From positions 1 through 13,945 of the forward strand of contig CALGGP010000270.1 in NCBI GenBank assembly GCA_937915885.1: a stretch of DNA of 13,945 bases, read 5' to 3'. The stretch is from an uncultured Selenomonadales bacterium. GTDB taxonomy: Bacteria; Bacillota; Negativicutes; Selenomonadales; Selenomonadaceae. A program made the position numbers and the translations under genes. This document shows positions 1 through 7,742 of this stretch, piece by piece; position 1 is the stretch's first letter; each line of letters opens with the position of its first letter. The notes beneath the pieces are model-generated. The model did no database searches, was not told the DNA's origin, and saw only the letters and a list, made by a program, of their open reading frames with translations.

Positions 1-55
1 GATGATGGCGGTCGGCGGATATTTTTATTTCGATCGAGCGGAGAGCGCGGTCGAG
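1..55 (+). repeat. Left copy of a 55-bp exact direct repeat (second copy 192-246)
   Basis: Bases 1-55 are identical to 192-246, which encode the membrane anchor of the adaptor gene. The offset is 191 bp. Identity stops after base 55, where the right-hand copy continues into the adaptor. The left copy starts at the window edge, so the true repeat may be longer. It looks like the right part of a tandem duplication of the start of the adaptor gene. Confidence 0.9.
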
Positions 56-100
56 TTGGAGTGTTTCATCGATGGAGTGATTGAGCGGCGCGTCGATTGA
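2..100 (+). pseudogene. Partial chimeric ORF: duplicated adaptor N-terminus joined to an unrelated tail
   Basis: Read in the adaptor frame from base 2, the duplicated segment encodes the end of the membrane anchor (MMAVGGYFYFDRAESAVE). It then runs in frame into a foreign tail, LECFIDGVIERRVD, and stops at TGA 98-100. The start would lie left of the window. By analogy with the chimeric ORF at 4334-4492, the tail could be the C-terminus of the gene upstream of the exporter operon (in E. coli a TetR-type regulator precedes ybhG), but nothing here identifies it. Probably a duplication scar. Whether it is translated is unknown. Confidence 0.45.
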
Positions 101-153
101 AGAAATTTTTTTATGACGTTGGTAAAATAAAAGTTTTAAGGCGGTGCAGAGTG

Positions 154-1158
154 ATGGACAGGAAAAAAATTATTGTGATGTTGACGGCGTTGATGATGGC
201 GGTCGGCGGATATTTTTATTTCGATCGAGCGGAGAGCGCGGTCGAGGAGCCGCCGAGCGAATTGAAATTGTCGGGGAATGTCGACGTGCGTGAAGTGTCG
301 CTTGCGTTCCGACAGAGCGATCGGATTGCGGAGATTTTTGTCGAGGAAGGCGATCCCGTGGTCGAAGGACAGCGGCTGGCGCGGCTCGACAGTCGGGAGT
401 TGGAATTGCAGATCGCGCGGGCGCGGACGCAAATCAGGGCGCAAGAGATCGTCGTGCGTCGATTGCACAACGGCACGCGTCCCGAAGACATTGCGCAATA
501 CGAGGCGAAAGTTCGAGCGGCGCAATCCGATCTTGCCGACGTTGAGCAACATTATCGACGGATTCAAGATGTTTACGACGAGACGCAAGGCAGTGCGATC
601 ACGCGTGAGGAGCTGACGACGGCGCGGTTGCAGTACAACAATCGGCTGGCGAAAGTCGAAGAGGCTCAACAGGCGCTGAACTTGGCGGTCGCCGGACCGC
701 GCGTTGAGGACATCGACGAGGCGGAGGCACAACTTCAATCGCTCGAAGACGAACTGGCGCGGCTGGAATTTTTATTGACGCAATACGAATTGATCGCGCC
801 GACGAACGGAGTGATCCGCTCGCGACTGTTGGAAGTCGGCGACATGGCGTCGGCGTCGGCGCCGGTCTTCAAAATTTCGTTGAACGACAAAAAATGGGTG
901 CGCGCCTACGTCAAGGAGACGGATCTGTCGCGAGTGTTTGAAGGACAGGCGGCGCAAATTTTCATCGACGGCATGCCCGGGCGTGCGCTCGACGGACAAA
1001 TCGGCTACATCTCGTCGACGGCGGAGTTCACGCCGAAAACGGTTCAGACAGACGAACTTCGGACGTCGCTGCTCTACGAGATCAGAGTGTACGTGGTCGA
1101 CGCGGAAAATATTTTGCGATTGGGAATGCCGGCGACGGTGCGGGTGGCGTTGCGATGA
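154..1158 (+). CDS. ybhG: HlyD-family membrane-fusion adaptor of an ABC-2 exporter (YbhG-like)
   Basis: Periplasmic adaptor expected to link an inner-membrane ABC exporter to an outer-membrane channel. It has 334 residues, close to E. coli YbhG. Residues 5-23 form one N-terminal membrane anchor. Residues 40-80 resemble the first half of a barrel-sandwich (lipoyl-like) hybrid domain (GNVDVREVSLAF, then VEEGDPVVEGQRLARLD). Residues 82-212 form a long charged coiled-coil hairpin. YELIAPTNGVI at 211-221 closes the lipoyl half, and a beta-barrel follows to the end. I chose ATG 154 because AAGGCGG lies about 10 bases upstream; an in-frame TTG at 97 would add 19 residues with no clear ribosome site. 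The stop overlaps the ATPase start by four bases (ATGA), implying translational coupling. Its 5' end is partly duplicated at 1-55. No TolC partner is visible in the window. Confidence 0.88.
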   Translation: MDRKKIIVMLTALMMAVGGYFYFDRAESAVEEPPSELKLSGNVDVREVSLAFRQSDRIAEIFVEEGDPVVEGQRLARLDSRELELQIARARTQIRAQEIVVRRLHNGTRPEDIAQYEAKVRAAQSDLADVEQHYRRIQDVYDETQGSAITREELTTARLQYNNRLAKVEEAQQALNLAVAGPRVEDIDEAEAQLQSLEDELARLEFLLTQYELIAPTNGVIRSRLLEVGDMASASAPVFKISLNDKKWVRAYVKETDLSRVFEGQAAQIFIDGMPGRALDGQIGYISSTAEFTPKTVQTDELRTSLLYEIRVYVVDAENILRLGMPATVRVALR

Positions 1159-2885
1159 ACGGCGTCGTGATCCGCGCGGAGCGTCTGACGAAAAATTTTT
1201 CGACGGTGACGGCGCTCGATGACGTGAGCTTGACGGTCGGGAGCGGTTGTCTGACGGCGTTGATCGGACCCGACGGCGCGGGCAAGACGACGTTGATGCG
1301 ATTGATCGCGGGGCTGATGTCGCCGACAACGGGCGCGCTCGAAGTGCTCGGGCTGTCGACCTTCGGCAACGAACAGGAAATTCAATCGCGGATATCTTAC
1401 ATGCCGCAAAAGTTCGGGCTGTACGAGGATTTATCGATTGCCGACAACATGAATTTATACGCCGACTTGCATGCGGTCGAGCGCGGCGTGCGTCGAGAAC
1501 GATTCGAGCGGCTGTTGTCGATGACGGGCTTGACGCCGTTCATCGATCGGTTGGCGGGAAAATTATCGGGCGGCATGAAACAAAAATTGGGGCTGGCGTG
1601 CACATTGGTGCGGTCGCCGGAACTTTTACTGCTCGACGAGCCGACGGTGGGCGTCGACCCGCTGTCGCGACGCGAATTGTGGCAGATCATCAAGCGGCTG
1701 ATCGCCGACGAAAATTTGAGCGTGCTGGTGGCGACGGCGTATATGGAAGAGGCGGAGCTGTGCGAAAAGGTCTTCGTGATGAATCGCGGGCGGATTTTGA
1801 CGGCGGGCAGTCCGTCGTCGATCACGGAATCCGCGCGGAGCCGCTGTTACAAAATAAAAACGCCGGCGACGGTGCCGACGCGAATACTGCAAAGCATATT
1901 GTTCGACGATCGGGAGCACGTGATCGACTCGGTGCCCGAAGGCGACGGAGTCAGATTCATCGCGCGAGAAAATGTCGGGCGTGAATATTTTTCGGATCGA
2001 TTGGGCTTGACGGTCGAAGAAATTTCGCCGCGTCTCGAGGACGGATTCATGATCGTGTTGCACGCCGACGAAAAATCGGACGCGGCGTCGCTCGACGGGC
2101 TGAAGAAATTATCGTTGGACGGCGATTATCGACCGTCGACGGAGATCGATATCGAAGTGCGGGAGCTCGTCCGACGGTTCGGCTCGTTTACGGCGGTCGA
2201 CAAGACGAGCTTTCGAGTGCGACGCGGTGAAGTGTTCGGCTTGCTCGGTCCCAATGGCGCGGGTAAGACGACGACATTCCGAATGTTATGCGGGCTGTTG
2301 CCGTTGACGGACGGATATTTGAGCGTGGCGGGCGTAAATTTGCGGACGGCGCGGACGGCGGCGCGAATGAACATCGGATATGTGGCGCAAAAATTTTCGA
2401 TGTACGGGAATTTGACGGCGGTCGAAAATTTATCGTTTTTCGGCGGCGTGTACGGTTTGAGCGGGCGAACGTTGACGGATCGGATCGCGGTGATGCTCGA
2501 CGAATTTAAATTGCGCGAGGTGCGGGAGTATCGCGCGGAAGATTTACCGGGCGGATATAAGCAACGGCTGTCGATGGCGGCGGCGCTGATACACGAGCCG
2601 AAGATATTGTTTTTGGACGAGCCGACGAGCGGGATAGATCCGTTGGCGCGGCGGGAATTTTGGCGGCAGATCACGGACTTGTCGGCGCGCGGCACGACGA
2701 TCGTCATCACGACGCATTTCATGGAAGAAGCGGAGTATTGCGATCGAATGATGATACAGGATCGGGGAAAATTATTGGTGCTCGGCACGCCGCGAGAGAT
2801 CAGAAAAAAATACGGCGACGAGCGCTCGACCATGAACGACATTTTTATTTCGATCGTCGAATCCGCGCGGGGAGAAAATAATTAG
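1155..2885 (+). CDS. ybhF: ABC transporter ATPase with two fused nucleotide-binding domains (YbhF-like)
   Basis: Cytoplasmic engine of the exporter; 576 residues against 578 in E. coli YbhF. NBD1: Walker A GPDGAGKTT at 38-46, Q-loop Q85, signature LSGGM 137-141, Walker B LLLLDE 157-162. NBD2: Walker A GPNGAGKTT 365-373, Q-loop Q412, signature LPGGY 464-468, Walker B ILFLDE 484-489, H-loop H521 in TTHFMEEAE. The halves are unequal: NBD1 has ATAYMEEAE where the switch histidine is expected, and NBD2 has a proline in its signature. A linker of about 110 residues joins them. Translation is coupled to the adaptor by an ATGA overlap. The stop codon sits inside a heptamer repeat, and 341 bases of repeat DNA separate this gene from its permeases, which is odd for an operon whose products must assemble together. 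Confidence 0.93.
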   Translation: MNGVVIRAERLTKNFSTVTALDDVSLTVGSGCLTALIGPDGAGKTTLMRLIAGLMSPTTGALEVLGLSTFGNEQEIQSRISYMPQKFGLYEDLSIADNMNLYADLHAVERGVRRERFERLLSMTGLTPFIDRLAGKLSGGMKQKLGLACTLVRSPELLLLDEPTVGVDPLSRRELWQIIKRLIADENLSVLVATAYMEEAELCEKVFVMNRGRILTAGSPSSITESARSRCYKIKTPATVPTRILQSILFDDREHVIDSVPEGDGVRFIARENVGREYFSDRLGLTVEEISPRLEDGFMIVLHADEKSDAASLDGLKKLSLDGDYRPSTEIDIEVRELVRRFGSFTAVDKTSFRVRRGEVFGLLGPNGAGKTTTFRMLCGLLPLTDGYLSVAGVNLRTARTAARMNIGYVAQKFSMYGNLTAVENLSFFGGVYGLSGRTLTDRIAVMLDEFKLREVREYRAEDLPGGYKQRLSMAAALIHEPKILFLDEPTSGIDPLARREFWRQITDLSARGTTIVITTHFMEEAEYCDRMMIQDRGKLLVLGTPREIRKKYGDERSTMNDIFISIVESARGENN

Positions 2886-2914
2886 GAATGAGGAATTAGG
2901 AATGCGGAATTATG
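2880..2914 (+). repeat. Five 7-bp tandem units covering the stop codon of the ATPase gene
   Basis: Units are AATTAGG, AATGAGG, AATTAGG, AATGCGG and AATTATG. The TAG stop of the ATPase gene (2883-2885) lies in the first unit. A matching array with consensus AATKMGK covers the groEL stop at 9081-9115, in the same orientation relative to its gene. Confidence 0.8.
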
Positions 2915-2921
2915 GGTTGGA

Positions 2922-3110
2922 GCCGACGACGCAAATCGGGGCGCTGTCGAAAAAGCGGGCGTCGACGACGCAGATCGGGGCGCTGTCGAAAAAGCGGATG
3001 CCGACGACGCGGAGTGGGCGCTGATGAAAAGTCGGGCGCCACCGACGGGGCTCGGGCGCTGTCGAAAAATCGGGCGCTGACGACGGGGCTCGGGCGCGGT
3101 CGAAAAGTTT
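2922..3110 (+). repeat. Array of degenerate 38-39-bp units, forward orientation
   Basis: Five contiguous units, traced by the shared core GCGCTGTCGAAAA and its variants, start at 2941, 2980, 3018, 3056 and 3094 (spacing 39, 38, 38, 38). There are no spacers between units. The array runs directly into the palindromic element at 3111. The reverse complement of this unit recurs at 11284-11516, also joined to a copy of the palindrome. With 3111-3185 it fills most of the 341 bases between the ATPase and the first permease, where I see no gene. Confidence 0.8.
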
Positions 3111-3185
3111 GGCGCCGCCGACGCGGGTGGGAACCGATTCCTCTGTTGGGCGCCGCGCTCCGTGGGTGGGAGCGTCGGCGGCGCC
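3111..3185 (+). repeat. 75-bp dispersed palindromic element, copy A
   Basis: Ends are perfect 14-bp inverted repeats (GGCGCCGCCGACGC and its complement). The interior contains GGGTGGGAACC, TTGGGCGCCGC and GGGTGGGAGC. By my alignment it matches the reverse complement of copy B (11209-11283) at 65 of 75 positions without gaps. Related 76-bp copies lie at 12877 and 13021. The RNA would form a strong GC-rich hairpin. I see no transposase. Confidence 0.85.
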
Positions 3186-3215
3186 TTTAAAAAAATCCTG
3201 CGAGATAAAAAATTC

Positions 3216-3222
3216 AGGTGAT
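3216..3222 (+). promoter_or_regulatory. Shine-Dalgarno site AGGTGAT that fixes the permease start
   Basis: AGGTGAT is an exact complement of the anti-Shine-Dalgarno ATCACCT and ends four bases before ATG 3227. In-frame starts at GTG 3218 and ATG 3221 overlap this site and are therefore less likely. Confidence 0.7.
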
Positions 3223-3226
3223 GAAC

Positions 3227-4333
3227 ATGAACTTCGGAAGATTTTATGCGTTGACGCGCAAAGAATTTTTACAGTTAATCCGCGACCCGAGCAGTCTGTT
3301 GATCGGCGCTGTCCTGCCGTTGGCTTTGATTTTGATCATCGGATACGGGATTTCTCTCGATGTCAAAAATATTTCCGTCGCCGTCGTGCTCGAGGACGCA
3401 TCGCCCGACGCTCAACGCGCCGTCAATTTTCTCGACGGCTCCGATTATTTTTCGCCGACCTACGTTCCGTCGATGCCCGACGCCGTCGCTCTCATGCGCC
3501 GCCGACAAGTCGATGCGATCATCGTCGTCCCGCCCGATTTTTCCGCCGCGCTCCACCGTCGCGACGCACGCCTTCAATTGATACTCTACGGCGTCAACAC
3601 GACCACCGCCTCTGCCGTCAAAAGTTACGTCGACGCCGGCGTTCAATCTTTCAATGCAAATTTTTACGCCGGTCACGCTCCGCGCGGAATCGTTTCGCTC
3701 GACAGCCGCATTTGGTTCAACGACGCCAACTCGAGCACTTGGTATTTCATCCCCGGGCTGATTATGTTGATCCTGACGATCATCGGGATTTTTTTGACGG
3801 CGCTCGTAATGGCGCGCGAATGGGAGCGCGGCACGCTCGAATCGCTGTTCGTGACGCCCGTGCGCGTGCTCGAAATTTTGCTGTCGAAAATGATCCCGTA
3901 CTTCGTAATCGCCATGTTCGGACTGCTGTTGTGTTTGCTCGCCGCGCGATATCTCTACGAAGTGCCGCTGCATGGATCGCTCGCCGCGTTGATGCTCGCC
4001 TCGGTTTTATATTTGTTCGTGGCGTTGGGGATCGGGCTGATGATCTCGTCGGCGACCAAAAGTCAATTCCTCGCAGCGCAAGTGGCGTTGATCATCGGCT
4101 TCTTGCCGTCGGTGATGTTGACGGGATTTTTATTCGACCTGCACAGCGTGCCGACGTGGGTTGCGACGATCGGACGAGCGCTGCCGCAGACGTATTACCT
4201 CGAGCTGTTGAAAACAATATTTTTGGCGGGCGACGATTGGACAATGATCGCGCGAAACTGTTCGGTGCTCGCCGCATACGCCGCGCTGTTCGTTTCGATC
4301 GCGCTGAAAATTACTCGAAAGCGGGTGGGCTGA
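3227..4333 (+). CDS. ybhS: ABC-2 type permease, first subunit (YbhS-like)
   Basis: Inner-membrane half-channel of the exporter; 368 residues. The layout is the ABC-2 type 3 pattern: one N-terminal membrane helix (about 22-43) after a conserved amphipathic start (RKEFLQLIRDPSSLL), a large external domain (about 44-172), then five helices from 173 to 362. The coupling motif MAREWERGTLESLFVTP spans 195-211. Start chosen from the AGGTGAT site. The stop TGA is followed at once by ATG 4334 of the chimeric mini-ORF, and the last 21 codons are duplicated in it. The first half (to about 3760) favours C-ending codons such as GTC, CTC and GCC, while the second half favours GTG, TTG and GCG like its neighbours, which hints at a recombinant gene. 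Confidence 0.9.
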   Translation: MNFGRFYALTRKEFLQLIRDPSSLLIGAVLPLALILIIGYGISLDVKNISVAVVLEDASPDAQRAVNFLDGSDYFSPTYVPSMPDAVALMRRRQVDAIIVVPPDFSAALHRRDARLQLILYGVNTTTASAVKSYVDAGVQSFNANFYAGHAPRGIVSLDSRIWFNDANSSTWYFIPGLIMLILTIIGIFLTALVMAREWERGTLESLFVTPVRVLEILLSKMIPYFVIAMFGLLLCLLAARYLYEVPLHGSLAALMLASVLYLFVALGIGLMISSATKSQFLAAQVALIIGFLPSVMLTGFLFDLHSVPTWVATIGRALPQTYYLELLKTIFLAGDDWTMIARNCSVLAAYAALFVSIALKITRKRVG

Positions 4334-4585
4334 ATGTTTTTGCGCCGACTGCAATTTTTAATCCGAAAAGAATTTTTGACGACGCTCAAGAACCCGAAGA
4401 CGCGCGCGATATTAATCGTGCCGGTGCCTGCCGCATACGCCGCGCTGTTGGTATCGATCGCGCTGAAAATTACTCGAAAGCGGGTGGGCTGAATGTTTTT
4501 GCGCCAACTGAAATTTTTAATCCGAAAGGAATTTTTGACGACACTCAAGGACCCGAAGACGCGCGCGATACTGATCGTGCCGGTG
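4268..4585 (+). repeat. Tandem duplication of a 159-bp unit across the permease junction
   Basis: Unit 1 (4268-4426) and unit 2 (4427-4585) match at 148 of 159 positions by my count, with no insertions or deletions. Each contains the last 22 codons of the first permease including its stop, and the first 31 codons of the second permease. The pentamer CGGTG lies at 4263, 4422 and 4581, exactly 159 bp apart, and marks a plausible microhomology breakpoint. The unit is a multiple of three. Confidence 0.95.
4334..4492 (+). pseudogene. 52-codon in-frame chimera of two permease ends (duplication product)
   Basis: An intact small ORF lies exactly between the permeases, with ATG directly after one stop and TGA directly before the next start. 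Residues 1-31 copy the start of the second permease (MFLRRLQFLIRKEF...), and residues 32-52 copy the end of the first (AAYAALLVSIALKITRKRVG). It could encode a small membrane-associated peptide: amphipathic start, hydrophobic middle, basic tail. Eleven substitutions separate it from its sources, yet none breaks the frame. That is weak evidence for function in so short an ORF. It may be translated by re-initiation, since no separate ribosome site is visible beyond the coding sequence itself. Most likely a duplication by-product that has kept translational coupling. Confidence 0.6.
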
Positions 4586-5590
4586 TTCGTGCAGAGTATG
4601 ATCTTCGGCTACGTGGCGACATACGATCTCGATCGAGTGCCGTATGCGTTGCTCGACATGGATCGGTCGCGCGAATCGACGGAGTTTATCGCGCGGCTCG
4701 ACGGCTCGACGGCATTTGAACGGGTGCGGACGATAATGAATGCGACGGAGATTGCCGATTGCATTGACTCGGGCGCGGCGATGTTGGTTGTGACGATCCC
4801 GCAAGATTTTTCGCGGCAACTGTCGAGCGGACGGACGGCGACGATCCAAGTGATCACGGACGGGCGAAACAGCATGACGGCGTCGTTGGCAAGCGGATAT
4901 ATCGGCTCGATCGCGGGCGCCTTCAACTCCGCGCGGAACCCGCGATTGAATTGTGTCGAGCTCGAAACGGTTGCGTGGTACAATCCGAATCTCATCACGC
5001 GATGGAATTTTTTACCGGCGCTGGTGGTGATGTTGAGCCTGGTGCAAGTGCTGATGCTCGGCGGCTTGTCGGTGGCACGCGAACGCGAGCAGGGCACATT
5101 CGATCAATTGTTGGTGACGCCGCTGTCGCCGACGCAGATTTTGATCGGCAAATCGGTCGTCCCGATCCTGATCGGGCTGTTGCAATCGACGATGGTCTTG
5201 CTGATCTGTCGCCGGTGGTTTGAAATCCCGATGGTCGGCGGGCTGCTGCCGATGTACGCGACGATTTTTGTGTTCATGTTGAGTTGCACGGGGCTGGGGC
5301 TGTCGATCTCGGCGGTGTCGACGTCGATGCAACAGGTGATCGTCTACTGCCTCGTGCTGATAATGCCGATGGTTTTGTTGTCGGGGATGGCGACGCCGAT
5401 TGAAAACATGCCGGCGGCGTTGCAAACATTGACGTGGGCGAATCCGATGCGGTTTGCGCTCGACTCGGTTCGACGAATATATTTGGAAGGCGCGGGCATG
5501 TCGGACGTGGCGCTGAACTTTGCGCCGATGTTAGTGATCAGCGCGTTGACGTTGCCGATCGCGGGTTGGTTATTCCGACACAACTTATGA
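4493..5590 (+). CDS. ybhR: ABC-2 type permease, second subunit (YbhR-like)
   Basis: Second inner-membrane half-channel; 365 residues (E. coli YbhR is 368). It has one N-terminal membrane helix (about 24-43), an external domain to about 170, then helices near 172-194, 220-239, 251-275, 281-300 and 342-361. The coupling motif SVAREREQGTFDQLLVTPLSP spans 193-213. With the other subunit and the double ATPase it should form a complete exporter driven by ATP and relayed through the adaptor. Drug and cation export are reported for E. coli YbhFSR, but the substrate here cannot be told. ATG 4493 follows the TGA of the chimeric ORF directly. The gene uses G-ending codons throughout. No terminator is visible in the 67 bases before the next gene, so co-transcription downstream is possible. 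Confidence 0.92.
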   Translation: MFLRQLKFLIRKEFLTTLKDPKTRAILIVPVFVQSMIFGYVATYDLDRVPYALLDMDRSRESTEFIARLDGSTAFERVRTIMNATEIADCIDSGAAMLVVTIPQDFSRQLSSGRTATIQVITDGRNSMTASLASGYIGSIAGAFNSARNPRLNCVELETVAWYNPNLITRWNFLPALVVMLSLVQVLMLGGLSVAREREQGTFDQLLVTPLSPTQILIGKSVVPILIGLLQSTMVLLICRRWFEIPMVGGLLPMYATIFVFMLSCTGLGLSISAVSTSMQQVIVYCLVLIMPMVLLSGMATPIENMPAALQTLTWANPMRFALDSVRRIYLEGAGMSDVALNFAPMLVISALTLPIAGWLFRHNL

Positions 5591-5657
5591 TGTCGACGGC
5601 AGGAAAATTGATCGTGGCGCCGAAAGGTTGAGCATCAAAAATCGAAGGAGTGATCTC

Positions 5658-7730
5658 ATGAGCGAGTTGGACGCATTGATTGAACGGCGCGACGAGGTAC
5701 TGTCAAAGGTGAAGCGCATATCCGAGTCGTGCGAAGGAATCGAGAACGAGGAGAACGCCGCGCGCGTGACGGAGCTCAACGGCAAGCAGGCTGAACTGAT
5801 CGCGATACGGGACGAGCTCAAGGCTAAGCTGTCCGGCGTCAATGGAGAGTTGTCGGCGATCGGCAAAAGCATTCGGGAGTTGTCGGGCTCGGGCATCGAT
5901 AAAATTCTCGACGCGATCAAAAATCAACGGTGGTTTTGGTTCGCGGGCAAGCCGAAGATTCTTTTCGATCGAGATACCGCGCTCCTCTGGGCTGATCTCA
6001 ATTATTTTCCTTACCAAAAAATTGAAGGCGGCGCTTATTATCCGAAAGAAGTTTTTCCGTTGCTCGACGCATTAAACATTGAAGGATTCAAAGGTTGGCG
6101 TATTCCTTCGGTTAAAGAACTTTACGCGCTCATTGACGATAAATCGTTTCCATTCATGGACGGAAAGATCCGACGGATCAAAAATCAATATTGGTGGCAT
6201 GCCCTCGACGGCAGCAATACCATCTTGAACTTGGATGACGGCAATCGATACAACAGAAGTGATTATACCTCGTACATATTGCCGTGCTGTGATGCGTTGG
6301 TGCCGACGGATTACGTCAACAATCTTTCGCCGTCGAACAATTTTTATTCGGAGCGTGAGAAGCTGCAGTTCACGCTCGATATTTTCGTGCAGAACGATCT
6401 CGTGCCGCTGTTCGCCGACGAATCGATCACTCATCTCTATCGACAGATTTATGTCGAGAAGCCCGCGCTCCTCAAACAACTTGCCGAACTCGAGACGCAG
6501 ATCGCCGAACTCCAAAACAATTCGCTGCGCCTCACCGCCAACTTCGATCACCGTCCGTTGCTCGCCAAGTACAATGTCGATGCCGTCAATCGTTCGCCGA
6601 TTCAATACTATCAAGCCGTTCAATCCGTCGGCAACGCGCTCCTCGACGTCCTCAACGAATACGAGTCCGCTCAGTCCGAAACCATCAGCGATTTCTCCAA
6701 GCTCGCGCTCCGCCTCAACGCAAAGTATGTCGACAGCCCTCATCTCACCGACGACGAGAACAGGCTCCTTGCCGACCGTCAACAGTTCCTCGCTCAACAT
6801 CTCGAGTTGGGCGTCGACGACGTCAAACATCAAATCCTGTCGATCAAATCTCAAGCCGACGATCTCTCCGCGCGGATCGATCGGATCAATCACGGCTCAA
6901 ATTCAATCGTCGAGCTTGCCGCGCTCTACGTTGAGCCCCGCGTCGATTTTGCATTCCTCGTCGAGAACGCCGCTCATATCGTCCGCGCGGCTCAACAGCG
7001 CGTCGACTTCTTCACCCGACATCGAGCGTTCGTCACGAATGTCGTTGCGAAGTGGGCGGCTTGGACGGACAACTACAAGGCGTTCGCGACCAACATGCAT
7101 GAGGAGCTTGCGTCGCTCTGTCGCGACGACGGCGTTGAGCCCGACACTTACGATGCGTGGTTCGACGATTGGCGGTCGAAACGTTTCACACTCGAGCAGA
7201 GATTTTTGCCGTTGGTCGAATTTGCGCTCAAGGGCAATCTGTTGTCGAGCGGCGATGAGGAGTCGGCGGCGGAGCGAATGTTGACGATCCTGCAGACGTA
7301 TCGAGACGATGTCGACGGATTTTATCTGCACGAGCGCAAAAATATCTATCAAAAGTTTGCGTTCCAAGCGGGCGGCGACTTGCAAGAGAAGTTCGAGACG
7401 GAATCGGAGCTTTACAAGCTGACGGAGAAATTTCAACGGGCGGTGCAGGAGATCATCTTCGGTTGCGAGCGGACGGAGGAGCGAATGTTTCTGTTGCGTT
7501 GGGCGGAGCCGCTGTCGAACGTGCCGATAACTCAACTGGTGACGTTCATTCAAGAGCGGGAGCTCGACGTGATCTCGGCGGAGGTGCTCAACCAATTTGC
7601 TGAGCTTCGACGTCAAAACTTCGCGGCGTATCTGGCGGACAGTCGAGCATACGGCGAGGCGCTGCAGAAGCGCGAGAAAGAATATACGGCGCTGGTGTTT
7701 CGCATGCGCAAGGATTTGATGAAACAGTGA
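5658..7730 (+). CDS. 690-residue coiled-coil protein with an internal Lcl/DUF1566-like module; function unknown
   Basis: I do not recognise the whole protein. Residues 1-75 are charged and predicted coiled coil. Residues about 90-213 carry the sequence pattern of the Lcl/DUF1566 fold: DTALLWADLNYF, then GWRIPSVKELYALID, then YWWHALDG, NLDDGNRY and ILPCCDA. This is a C-type-lectin-like module, usually on exported proteins. Residues 235-690 look entirely helical, with heptad-like stretches around 266-300, 330-410 and 575-690. There is no signal peptide or membrane segment, so it is probably cytoplasmic or exported by another route. ATG 5658 follows AAGGAG by seven bases; an in-frame TTG at 5628 is less likely. 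The next gene starts 12 bases after the stop, with GAGGAG overlapping the stop, so the two are probably one unit. Base composition shifts along the gene: the Lcl module is AT-richer, about 6340-7000 favours C-ending codons, and the rest favours G-ending ones. Confidence 0.85.
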   Translation: MSELDALIERRDEVLSKVKRISESCEGIENEENAARVTELNGKQAELIAIRDELKAKLSGVNGELSAIGKSIRELSGSGIDKILDAIKNQRWFWFAGKPKILFDRDTALLWADLNYFPYQKIEGGAYYPKEVFPLLDALNIEGFKGWRIPSVKELYALIDDKSFPFMDGKIRRIKNQYWWHALDGSNTILNLDDGNRYNRSDYTSYILPCCDALVPTDYVNNLSPSNNFYSEREKLQFTLDIFVQNDLVPLFADESITHLYRQIYVEKPALLKQLAELETQIAELQNNSLRLTANFDHRPLLAKYNVDAVNRSPIQYYQAVQSVGNALLDVLNEYESAQSETISDFSKLALRLNAKYVDSPHLTDDENRLLADRQQFLAQHLELGVDDVKHQILSIKSQADDLSARIDRINHGSNSIVELAALYVEPRVDFAFLVENAAHIVRAAQQRVDFFTRHRAFVTNVVAKWAAWTDNYKAFATNMHEELASLCRDDGVEPDTYDAWFDDWRSKRFTLEQRFLPLVEFALKGNLLSSGDEESAAERMLTILQTYRDDVDGFYLHERKNIYQKFAFQAGGDLQEKFETESELYKLTEKFQRAVQEIIFGCERTEERMFLLRWAEPLSNVPITQLVTFIQERELDVISAEVLNQFAELRRQNFAAYLADSRAYGEALQKREKEYTALVFRMRKDLMKQ

Positions 7731-7742
7731 GGAGTGATCGAG

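Noticed and set aside
97..153. N-terminal extension of the adaptor from TTG 97, and a promoter in the same stretch (TTGAAG ... TAAAAT)
   Set aside because: There is no ribosome site before TTG 97, and the extra 19 residues are basic with no role in HlyD proteins. The promoter boxes are 20 bases apart, too far to be convincing.
2922..3110. Possible CRISPR array
   Set aside because: Units are contiguous and all diverged from each other. There are no unique spacers and no cas genes in the window.
3111..3185. Palindromic element as an insertion sequence
   Set aside because: No transposase gene and no clear target-site duplication is visible. At 75 bp it can only be a non-autonomous or REP-like element, so it is listed as a repeat.
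3109..4719. Long plus-strand open frame of 536 codons across the first permease and into the second
   Set aside because: It is rich in Arg, Asp and Ala, matches no family pattern, and runs in another frame over two clear ABC-2 permease genes. GC-rich codon bias opens the alternative frame.
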